NCBI GenBank assembly: GCA_030418115.1
Contig: JAUHQD010000002.1
Location: 1 to 64,000, forward strand
Direction: 5' to 3'
From: Alteromonadaceae bacterium BrNp21-10
Lineage (GTDB): Bacteria > Pseudomonadota > Gammaproteobacteria > Enterobacterales > Alteromonadaceae
Length of the DNA: 64,000 nucleotides
Under the pieces are notes generated by a model. The model saw nothing but the letters and a program-made list of their open reading frames with translations. It was not told where the DNA came from and ran no database searches. This document shows, piece by piece, positions 55,565 to 64,000 of the stretch. Position 1 is the first letter of the stretch. Every line of letters starts with the position of its first letter. The position numbers and the translations under genes are program-made.

Positions 55565-56974
55565 ATGGCATTTAAATATCAACAATTAGCCCAACAAGTG
55601 CTGGCTGAAATTAATGCCGACAAACTCAAGGCCGGTGAGTCATTACCGGCGCTGCGTAAATTTGCTCGCCAACACCAAGTGAGTTTAGCCACCGCCAATC
55701 AAACCTATGATTGGTTGCAGCAACAAGGGTTGATTGTTGCCAAGGCCCAGTCCGGATTTTATGTAAAAGGCCAAGGCAACGTATTACCACTTGCAGCGCC
55801 AACACCTAAAATTGTGTCTATCCAACATGATCCCTCAGATATCATTTTCGACATTTTGCAAAATGCCCTTACTTTTGATCGTATCGGGCTGAGTAATGGC
55901 TTCTTAGATGAAACACTGCGTCCTTCTGTGGCCTTGCAACGAGCGTTAAAACGCAATGCCAAACTGGCGAATATTACCGCCAACAGTTATGGCCACACCC
56001 AAGGTGAATTAAAATTACGCCAAGCCATCACCGAACTAATGCGCGAGCGTTTGTGCCTCGTCACTGCCGAAGATGTGTTAGTCACTAATGGCTGTTTGGA
56101 AGCGGTCAATTTAGTGGTGGAGCAAATTACCGACGTTAATGATAGGGTGGCGATCTTCACCCCCTGTTTTAGTGGACTACTCACCGCACTGCAATATGCC
56201 AATCGCAAAATCATAGAAATCCCTTGTGGGCCGCAAGGGCCGGATATGCAGTTACTTACAAGTTTGTTCGAAAAGGGTGCTTTTAAAACCCTAATATTCA
56301 GCGCCATTGCCACTAACCCGCTAGGATTTAACCTTTCACAACAACACAAAAAACACATCGCCTCACTCGCCAAACAGCATAAAACTTATATTATTGAAGA
56401 CGATACCTTTGGCAGCCTTGGTTATGGCGATCAAGAGTCCGGCCCCGCTTATGCTTATGACCACGATGGTTACATAATTTACTGCTCATCTTTTTCCAAA
56501 GACATTGCGCCGAATATGCGCTTAGGGTGGATAGCGGCTGAACAATTTATTCCGCAATTAACAAGGCGGAAAATCTCAAAAAATGTGACCTGCAACATGC
56601 CCAGCCAATTGGCCATGGCCGATTACCTACTCAGTGAAAGCTACCCTGCGCACCTACGAAAATTACGCAGCACCTTGCAGTTATTAGTGATGAAATTGCA
56701 AAGCAGCATACTCGAGCATTTTCCTGCTGGCACCAGAGTGTCGCAACCCCAAGGTGGTTTTTTCATTTGGGTGGCACTGCCTCATTCCCTATCAGCGATG
56801 GATATTTATCAACAGTCGGTTAAGGAAGGTATCTGTTTTATGCCTGGGCACACCTTTAGTATGTCCGGAGAATACGACCACTGTTTACGCCTTAGCGTTA
56901 CCCGTAAATGGGATGATAACCTTGAAAAAGCAATTAAACGTTTGGGGTGTATTGCTCATTCGCTGATTAAGTAG
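55565..56974 (+). CDS. MocR-type regulator (GntR HTH plus PLP aminotransferase fold)
   Basis: 469 aa. The N-terminal winged HTH of GntR type (residues about 5-70: AGESLPALRKFARQHQVSLATANQTYDWLQQQG) is followed by a fold-type I aminotransferase-like domain with Lys312 in SSFSKDIAPNMRLGW as the PLP lysine and the Asp-containing IIEDDTFG upstream. MocR proteins are regulators, not usually enzymes. GGTGAG lies 6 nt before ATG. The divergent DMT transporter is its likely target. The 3' end lies 5 bp from the convergent phosphoesterase gene. Confidence 0.92.
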   Translation: MAFKYQQLAQQVLAEINADKLKAGESLPALRKFARQHQVSLATANQTYDWLQQQGLIVAKAQSGFYVKGQGNVLPLAAPTPKIVSIQHDPSDIIFDILQNALTFDRIGLSNGFLDETLRPSVALQRALKRNAKLANITANSYGHTQGELKLRQAITELMRERLCLVTAEDVLVTNGCLEAVNLVVEQITDVNDRVAIFTPCFSGLLTALQYANRKIIEIPCGPQGPDMQLLTSLFEKGAFKTLIFSAIATNPLGFNLSQQHKKHIASLAKQHKTYIIEDDTFGSLGYGDQESGPAYAYDHDGYIIYCSSFSKDIAPNMRLGWIAAEQFIPQLTRRKISKNVTCNMPSQLAMADYLLSESYPAHLRKLRSTLQLLVMKLQSSILEHFPAGTRVSQPQGGFFIWVALPHSLSAMDIYQQSVKEGICFMPGHTFSMSGEYDHCLRLSVTRKWDDNLEKAIKRLGCIAHSLIK

Positions 56975-56979
56975 TGTGA

Positions 56980-58977
56980 TCAATAAATTTTCCCCTTGAG
57001 TAAGTCAACTTCAAAATCACCATCGGGCTGCCCCATCTGGAATCCTGCTATTAGTTGCAATACTTGAGATAATTGCTGTTGCAACTGACACAAAGTGCGA
57101 TCATTACATTGTCGTACTGAGAATCGTTGATAAAGCGTCTGTAACAGCCGATATTGCTGCAATCGTTCATCTCCAATATCGGTAATGGCCAACACGCCTG
57201 CATTACGCAAACGGTATAAATCCACGGCTAAATCCAACGCGGTCCACTGTGTAAAAACGTTGTCCTCAATACCCTGTGCGGTCAATTCATGCTTTACCTT
57301 TTGTTTTGCCACATCTGCATCAGCGGATAAAAACAAATGTTGCCAGTCCTGTTCATTAGCTGGCAGGGTAGTCGTCTGCATTTGACTCAAAAGCAATAAC
57401 TGCTGAGCCGATAATGCAAACACTGCGGAGCGTAAATTATTGGGCCACTCCGAGGGTAAAAAACGCTGTAGGGTTAATCCTCGAATATGTTGCAAAGCAA
57501 AATCACGATAGTTTTTCGAGGACAAAATAGACTTATCCCAACGCTCAGAAATTGCTATTTTATCTTCTGACAGCATTTGATATTCCCGTTGGTAAAAATC
57601 AAATAATTCATTAAAGCGCGGGACGTTTTCCAATAAAATGGTTTGTACTTTTAACTGAGTATCACTGCTAAAAGACAGCATTTTATAAGCCGGTATATAA
57701 GCCGCTAACGAAGGCCCTTGAATATTAACCAGCGTTTTACCCGACGAACTATGAATAACGCGGCTATCGTTCATATGCATGTGACCACCCACATGGATTT
57801 GCAAACCGGTATTAGCCAGTAATTCGCTCACTGAATCCTGCGGCTCACGAGCCAACTGAAATGCATCATTACCAAATACCCGACGTACGCTATCACTTTG
57901 GCCATCGTAAAATTCAGCCATCGGAAAATGACTAAAAGAGATAAGCTTTTTATGCTGTTGCTGTGCTTGCTCAACCACGGTTTTAATCCACTTAATTAAG
58001 TGTTTTTTATGGCTAATAACCTTGTTATAACCCGCATTTCCGGAGCCGTCATAACGTAGTTCACCTTGCTCGTTCATAGCGGTTGGTAAGTACACATTGG
58101 CATCAATCGCCAACAACCAAAGGCCCGGTACCGGTTCAACAACATAACTTGTATCAGTCATATCACTGCACAACGTATCGTTGTTTTTTTTATATTCTCC
58201 ACCACTGCCTTCTCGGCAAATCTCGTATTGTCGTTGTGCTAAAGCAGATTGTGTCAGTGCCTTATTAAAATTGTAGTTGTCAGTATTATAATCACTAAAA
58301 GGGGTCGCCCAATATTGGTATTGGGCATTCGGAAAGAAACCAAAATCAGCCATTATGTGGGTAATTTGCGCATAACCTAAATGCCGAATATCTTCGCTAC
58401 AAATGACACTATGCTCACCTATTCTGGCAGTGTCCTGCATGTTGGCTTTTTCCACAGGGCAAGACTGGGTTCCCTTACTAAAAATAGCCTGTTCACTGCC
58501 ATCGGCCTTTAAAAAATTACTTTCTCCGCCTGGCGAGTCAAATGGCCTTACGGGATCGTGATTACCATTAATGGCAAAAAACTGCATGCCATGCTGTTTC
58601 CGGTACTTATCCAAAATTCGCGCTAAACCACGTAAATGAATTGGTTGTCCGTCATCACTGAAATCTCCGGGAAGCGCGACCAAGGTAATACCTTTGGCGA
58701 CCAAATCATCAAGTGCGGCAATTAATGCAAAATAGTTTTCATTAAATAACCGGGTAGAATGAAGTTGTGCTGACATGCTACGAATGGTTGCCCGTGGTGT
58801 ACCATTAGCGCCTTCAATTCCGCTAAAGGCATTGTCAGCAAACGTGGCATAGACATCATGAAAATGAATATCCGGTAAAAAGGCAATGCGCACTGGTTTT
58901 TCAGCAGCAACAGCCGACCCCAATAGCAAAACAGATAAAACAAGTAAACGACAGTAGGTGGCAATGATTACCTTCAC
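56980..58977 (-). CDS. Exported calcineurin-like metallophosphoesterase
   Basis: 665 aa from a GTG at 58977 with AGGA 8 nt upstream; ATG 58986 abuts that site. Sec signal ends SAVAA. The phosphoesterase core shows LPDIHFHD (metal Asp and His), LPGDFSDDG, INGNHDP, SFSHFPM and HVGGHMHM. The last 260 residues are helical with no recognised domain. It follows the second TonB receptor, from which it is separated by a strong terminator. It may hydrolyse a phosphate ester or phosphodiester before or after uptake; the substrate is unknown. Confidence 0.85.
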   Translation of the reverse strand: MKVIIATYCRLLVLSVLLLGSAVAAEKPVRIAFLPDIHFHDVYATFADNAFSGIEGANGTPRATIRSMSAQLHSTRLFNENYFALIAALDDLVAKGITLVALPGDFSDDGQPIHLRGLARILDKYRKQHGMQFFAINGNHDPVRPFDSPGGESNFLKADGSEQAIFSKGTQSCPVEKANMQDTARIGEHSVICSEDIRHLGYAQITHIMADFGFFPNAQYQYWATPFSDYNTDNYNFNKALTQSALAQRQYEICREGSGGEYKKNNDTLCSDMTDTSYVVEPVPGLWLLAIDANVYLPTAMNEQGELRYDGSGNAGYNKVISHKKHLIKWIKTVVEQAQQQHKKLISFSHFPMAEFYDGQSDSVRRVFGNDAFQLAREPQDSVSELLANTGLQIHVGGHMHMNDSRVIHSSSGKTLVNIQGPSLAAYIPAYKMLSFSSDTQLKVQTILLENVPRFNELFDFYQREYQMLSEDKIAISERWDKSILSSKNYRDFALQHIRGLTLQRFLPSEWPNNLRSAVFALSAQQLLLLSQMQTTTLPANEQDWQHLFLSADADVAKQKVKHELTAQGIEDNVFTQWTALDLAVDLYRLRNAGVLAITDIGDERLQQYRLLQTLYQRFSVRQCNDRTLCQLQQQLSQVLQLIAGFQMGQPDGDFEVDLLKGKIY

Positions 58978-59000
58978 AAATAGCATCCTATGGTAACGGC

Positions 59001-59026
59001 ATAAAAAAAGGCTCCCTAGGGAGCCT
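59001..59026 (-). terminator. Terminator after the second TonB receptor
   Basis: An 18-bp perfect palindrome AGGCTCCCTAGGGAGCCT (59009-59026) followed leftward by T7. It lies 20 bp past the receptor stop and just before the phosphoesterase start. Confidence 0.92.
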
Positions 59027-59046
59027 CTACCCAGCTCTATGCAAAC

Positions 59047-61851
59047 TTAAAAGTTGGCACGAACTCCCAAGGAAATACGGCGACCAGACATTTCATACAT
59101 GGTAGGAAATGCAGGATCAATAGTGTATCCCGTGGTTTCTTCATCAGTGATATTGATGCCTTTCAGCGTCAACTTAACATTGTCTGTTAAATTGTATCCT
59201 ACGGACATATCCATCTGCCCATAGGCATCACGATAAACAGGGTACATATCACGCTCGATATATTCGACATACTTGTCTTTATAGTTATAAGAAATTCGCG
59301 CATCAAACTCGTCATTTTCATAATAGACGGTCATATTCCACGTCGTTTCTGCTAAGCCTTCTGGCGGGGTTGGTACATTCAAATCTGACTCACCGGTAAG
59401 GGATGTATCCAATACGGTATAGTTAGCATTAATACCAAATCCGTCTAACGCATCTGAAATTACCGTTAGTGGAAACTGAGCAATAAACTCCACACCAGAT
59501 ACATCGTAGGCTCCATCGGCATTAACCTTTTGATAAACATCAAAATCGTAAACACCATCTAGCGTGCCGTTATCGTTATACTTAGTTACATCAGTAACAA
59601 CACCGGTCAAACTCTCTCTCACGACCCCTTCAATTTCTTTCTCAAAATAAGAAATAGCTAAAAGACCACCTTCTTCAAGATAATACTCTAAGCCGATTTC
59701 CCACTGGTCTGCATAAGTAGGCTTAAGGTCGGGATTACCATCAAAGTATTTAAAGTCATTCAAACTTACACTGCGTTTATAGGCGATGTCCGTCAACGCT
59801 GGGCGCATAAGCGTCTTAGATGCCGCAGCACGCAAAACTAATTCATCAGACAAATCTGCAGTTAGATTAAGGCTTGGCAAGAACTCAGTGTAATCACCCT
59901 CTTTGGAAACAGGTTCGCTTGTATAATTTGTTGATCCATCCTCATTTTGTACCTGATGGTAACCAAAAGATAAAATAGAGGTATCAACATAACGCCCACC
60001 CGCATTAACAAAAACCGGTACTTGCGCAATATCAAATTCAAAATTGGCCATTGCATACAGACTCAGTACTTCTTCATCTACACGATAAAACTGATCCGGA
60101 GCATAATCCACATGGAAGCCGTCATAACGGAAGAAGTCCCGCGCATAAGCATTGGAAACTTGCGACCAATTGGGGCTGTAAGCAAGGTCAGGTAAAAACT
60201 CCCCACCATCCACAAGATCACTAATAGCCGTTAACTCGCTATCTTGTAGCGTGCGCACACCACCCCATGACGAATCACCTTCGCTGGCACCTTTTACTGA
60301 AGTAGAACCATAGTTACGTACTTTAGATTTATCGGTATAACGAGCACCAAACTGCACTTCAGCTAATTGCGGTAAGAAGGTTAATGACAACTTATGGGCA
60401 AAATCTAACTGCGCTGCATATTTATCATCTGTTATTTTTTCTAGATTAACTTCATAGTAATCAAATAAATACGCATTCGGCGTATTGTACATATCAATAC
60501 TGTCCGGATTGTCACTTAGTATGGTTTCACCGGCTTCGGCGGTATAACGTGTACGCGAAGGGGCATAGGCAGTATGCTTAAGGTTAGTGGTATCAGACAA
60601 TTTTTCAGCACCTGAATAACCTAATAAACCATTGATTTCCCAACCGGCAACATCCCATTCCAACTTTGCACTGTACTGACTGTAATCGGTGGCATGAACT
60701 CGTTCTTTACTCAAAAACTCGTGCTGAGTATAAGCATAAGAAACATCCGTCAGAACTGTGATCCCATATTCACCCAAAATATCACTATCGTAAGCATGGA
60801 TTGTTTCTAAAGTACTAGGACTGGACGCCGCATATGCAGCCGCATCATATTCGTCTTCAGTGCTGTCATAACCGCCCAACATGGCATCAAAAGTAAGGTT
60901 GAAATTACTGTTTGGCTTGTATTGGAATGAAGCAGTCGCGCCCCATTTATCTTGCTCATTTTGATAGGCACGGTTTCCGACCTTATCCAAAAAGACCACA
61001 CGACTGGTTTCATTACTATCAAAGCGATCATTGATCACAATGCCGGTATCACGCTCTAGAACAGCCGCCGCTTGATCCGATTGAGCTTGTTTGGAATCAC
61101 TACCCGATTTTTCTAACCAGCGTGATAATGGACGAAAGTTAACACCGGAAATAGCATCCGTACGGTTAGTGCGCTTGGCACTAGAAAAAGACACTAATGC
61201 GCCCCAATCACCAAAGGTATCGCTAGCCAAAAAGGCAACTTGTGGGTCAATTTTCTCAGAAATTGAATTATGTGCGCCTTGTGCTGACACAATCAGCTTA
61301 CGTCCATCATAATCAAATGGACGCGCGGTAGTAATATTCACTGAACCGGCAATTCCACCTTCTTCATCAGCCGCCGTAGGCGATTTTTGTACGGTTACTT
61401 GTTGGATGATCTCTGAAGCAAAAATATCAAATTCGACATCTCTTCCGCCGCTACCTGACGCCGTCGCCACACCGTTAATAGATACATGCGTATATTCATT
61501 CGGCAAACTACGTACATTCACCTTAGTACCCAAGCCTTTATTACGCTCGATGGTAACACCTGGCATACGTTGTAAAGCTTCTGCTAGATTTTGTTCAGGA
61601 AAATCGGCAATATCCGATGCAACAACAGAATCGCTAAATCCTGTACTAGAGCGTTTAATATCAATCGCTTTTTCCAAACTTTTTACATAACTGCCAGATA
61701 TTTCAATTCGCTCGACGTCGGTTTCATTAGTATTAGTCTGTTGTGCAATCGCTGGAGCTGCAAACATTGAACCGACGAGTATTGCTCTAATAGCAATAGC
61801 TAAAGGACGTGCGTTGTGCCCACTGTATGATTTTAGTTTGGATAATTTCAC
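59047..61851 (-). CDS. TonB-dependent receptor
   Basis: 934 aa outer-membrane transporter with a GTG start (AAGGA upstream). Signal ending APAIAQ; TonB-box-like DVERIEISGSYVKSL; plug with FPEQNLAEALQRMPGVTIERNKGLG; a barrel ending RISLGVRANF. It is of the same broad class as the receptor at 39.8-42.9 kb but clearly diverged, and it lacks SapC or halogenase companions. A phosphoesterase gene follows in the same direction, so an organophosphate ligand is one reasonable idea. Confidence 0.92.
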   Translation of the reverse strand: MKLSKLKSYSGHNARPLAIAIRAILVGSMFAAPAIAQQTNTNETDVERIEISGSYVKSLEKAIDIKRSSTGFSDSVVASDIADFPEQNLAEALQRMPGVTIERNKGLGTKVNVRSLPNEYTHVSINGVATASGSGGRDVEFDIFASEIIQQVTVQKSPTAADEEGGIAGSVNITTARPFDYDGRKLIVSAQGAHNSISEKIDPQVAFLASDTFGDWGALVSFSSAKRTNRTDAISGVNFRPLSRWLEKSGSDSKQAQSDQAAAVLERDTGIVINDRFDSNETSRVVFLDKVGNRAYQNEQDKWGATASFQYKPNSNFNLTFDAMLGGYDSTEDEYDAAAYAASSPSTLETIHAYDSDILGEYGITVLTDVSYAYTQHEFLSKERVHATDYSQYSAKLEWDVAGWEINGLLGYSGAEKLSDTTNLKHTAYAPSRTRYTAEAGETILSDNPDSIDMYNTPNAYLFDYYEVNLEKITDDKYAAQLDFAHKLSLTFLPQLAEVQFGARYTDKSKVRNYGSTSVKGASEGDSSWGGVRTLQDSELTAISDLVDGGEFLPDLAYSPNWSQVSNAYARDFFRYDGFHVDYAPDQFYRVDEEVLSLYAMANFEFDIAQVPVFVNAGGRYVDTSILSFGYHQVQNEDGSTNYTSEPVSKEGDYTEFLPSLNLTADLSDELVLRAAASKTLMRPALTDIAYKRSVSLNDFKYFDGNPDLKPTYADQWEIGLEYYLEEGGLLAISYFEKEIEGVVRESLTGVVTDVTKYNDNGTLDGVYDFDVYQKVNADGAYDVSGVEFIAQFPLTVISDALDGFGINANYTVLDTSLTGESDLNVPTPPEGLAETTWNMTVYYENDEFDARISYNYKDKYVEYIERDMYPVYRDAYGQMDMSVGYNLTDNVKLTLKGINITDEETTGYTIDPAFPTMYEMSGRRISLGVRANF

Positions 61852-62190
61852 TGTGTTTCCTTAACACCTTAAATGTGGTGTTTTAATTTTTTGTAAAATA
61901 CGTTTTCACCCGAATGTCTGGTGCATTAATTAATATGCGGACCAAACAAGCGGCAGTATGTTACGTAGGAAATATGCAAAATTTATGGCGGAATTTTGAA
62001 GCTTAAATAACACTATCGTGACACTCATATTAAAATTGGTGAATCGTTGAACAGCATGGCGAAAAGACAGACAACGGCTCAAAGATCCCCTTAAATGACA
62101 AGGAATAGTTACTCTGATTACTTGCCTAAATTCCGTGACATGGTACTTTCACTAAATATGTGTATTACGATCCAATTTTGAGAGTGCATT
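61852..62190. other. Divergent region upstream of receptor and yeiP
   Basis: No gene and no clear palindrome that I can support. It should contain promoters for the leftward receptor and the rightward yeiP. Confidence 0.45.
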
Positions 62191-62766
62191 ATGCCCAAAG
62201 CCAGTGAAATCAAAAAGAATGCCGCCATTGAACACAATGGTAAAGTGTACGTAGTAAAGGATATTAATAAATTGACCCCAAGTGGTCGCGCCGGTGCCAG
62301 TTTATATCGCATGCGCTTGTATGAAGTGACTACAGGTGGCAAAGCCGATGAGAGTTTCAAAGCCGATGAGATGATCAACTTGGCCAATCTCAGTCGTCAT
62401 CAAGTGAGTTTTTCTTATATTGACGGTGAAGAATACGTATTTATGGATAACGAAGATTACACGCCCTACAACCTTAATAAAGAAAGCATTGCTGAAGAGT
62501 TACTATTTATTAACGAAGAAACCCAAGGGCTAATTGTGCTAACTATCGACGGCACCCCCGTTGCGGTTGAAGTGCCAGCCAGTGTAGAACTTGTAATTGT
62601 AGAAACCGATCCGTCCATTAAAGGCGCCTCGGCCAGTGCTCGTACTAAACCTGCTACCTTAACCACAGGCTTAGTAGTACAAGTGCCGGAATACATTTCT
62701 AACGGTGAGAAGATCAAAATCAATACCGCCGAAAAACGCTTCACTAGCCGCGCCGATTCTAAATAA
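62191..62766 (+). CDS. yeiP: Elongation factor P-like protein (YeiP/EfpL)
   Basis: 191 aa paralogue of EF-P that relieves ribosome stalling. N terminus [28 protein letters not shown], the loop TPSGRAGAS with Arg33 at the position that carries modified Lys in EF-P, SYVDGEEYVF-like [19 protein letters not shown], and C-terminal [25 protein letters not shown] place it with YeiP rather than EF-P. No modification enzyme is needed for Arg-type factors. It stands alone, 213 bp before pyrG. Confidence 0.95.
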   Translation: MPKASEIKKNAAIEHNGKVYVVKDINKLTPSGRAGASLYRMRLYEVTTGGKADESFKADEMINLANLSRHQVSFSYIDGEEYVFMDNEDYTPYNLNKESIAEELLFINEETQGLIVLTIDGTPVAVEVPASVELVIVETDPSIKGASASARTKPATLTTGLVVQVPEYISNGEKIKINTAEKRFTSRADSK

Positions 62767-62928
62767 CCCGCCGATATTAACAAAAATAAAACAAGTCATA
62801 GTGCGATTAATTCAGCTTTTTTAACGAGTTGGTTCGCACTAGACTTTAGCTTTTCCCAAATGTTTTTCATGTACAAGTTTAACGCTTTCGCTTATACTAC
62901 TTTCCCGTCTGAACCATAAAACTGGTAA

Positions 62929-64000
<1,072 letters not shown>

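Noticed and set aside
55987-56373. 128-residue frame on the minus strand inside the MocR gene
   Set aside because: It lies wholly within a conserved aminotransferase domain and its translation has no family pattern; an antisense shadow.

Overview
The window is a chromosomal segment of a marine gammaproteobacterium of the Alteromonadales type (Alteromonas/Paraglaciecola/Glaciecola relatives). I infer this from the enterobacterial-like housekeeping proteins (pgk, epd, tkt, metK, gshB, ruvX, mutS, recA, yeiP, pyrG), a MetJ-type operator, E. coli-like SOS boxes, moderately AT-rich DNA, and large TonB-dependent receptors sitting beside SapC, cupin-like and tryptophan-halogenase-like genes. I saw no rRNA, tRNA, insertion sequence, prophage or CRISPR array.

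Layout. 0.4-4.8 kb: leftward central-carbon block tkt-epd-pgk, with a terminator after tkt. 5.0-6.4 kb: metK behind four tandem met boxes. 6.5-12.5 kb: rightward run of M48 lipoprotein protease, rsmE, gshB, yqgE, ruvX, a small unknown, a TraB/GumN protein, an exported unknown and a CBS-domain protein. 12.7-19.8 kb: nucleotidase lipoprotein, a decayed GFA-family gene, a DUF885 peptidase-like lipoprotein, and a GMC oxidoreductase with its Tat-signalled small subunit. 20-25 kb: response regulator, small secreted protein, ribosome hibernation factor, RhlE helicase, FrnE-like oxidoreductase. 25-28.5 kb: leftward TetR-controlled efflux operon with two matching operator sites. 28.8-32.9 kb: REC-EAL regulator and a histidine kinase, probably a signalling pair. 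33.0 kb: a small orphan gene directly behind a near-consensus LexA box.

33.5-44.6 kb is the most distinctive block: leftward TonB-dependent receptor, SapC, cupin-like protein, two flavin-dependent halogenase homologues, then a diheme cytochrome c-rhodanese fusion, with a divergent ROK regulator and a strong palindrome between them. This is probably a nutrient-uptake locus. 44.7-49.1 kb: SOS-controlled recA, pncC and mutS. 49.1-54.3 kb: GH2 glycosidase, amidohydrolase and a GH11 xylanase lipoprotein. The GH2 gene lies between intact mutS and a diverged second copy of the mutS 3' end, which marks an insertion or replacement event. The amidohydrolase start codon lies inside a perfect 24-bp inverted repeat. 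54.4-57 kb: DMT transporter and divergent MocR regulator. 57-62 kb: second TonB-dependent receptor followed by a periplasmic phosphoesterase. 62.2-64 kb: yeiP (efpL) and the 5' part of pyrG, cut by the window end.

Functionally, conserved core genes alternate with accessory modules for polymer use (two receptors, GH2, GH11, nucleotidase, phosphoesterase). All family assignments come from motif recognition by eye, not from searches.
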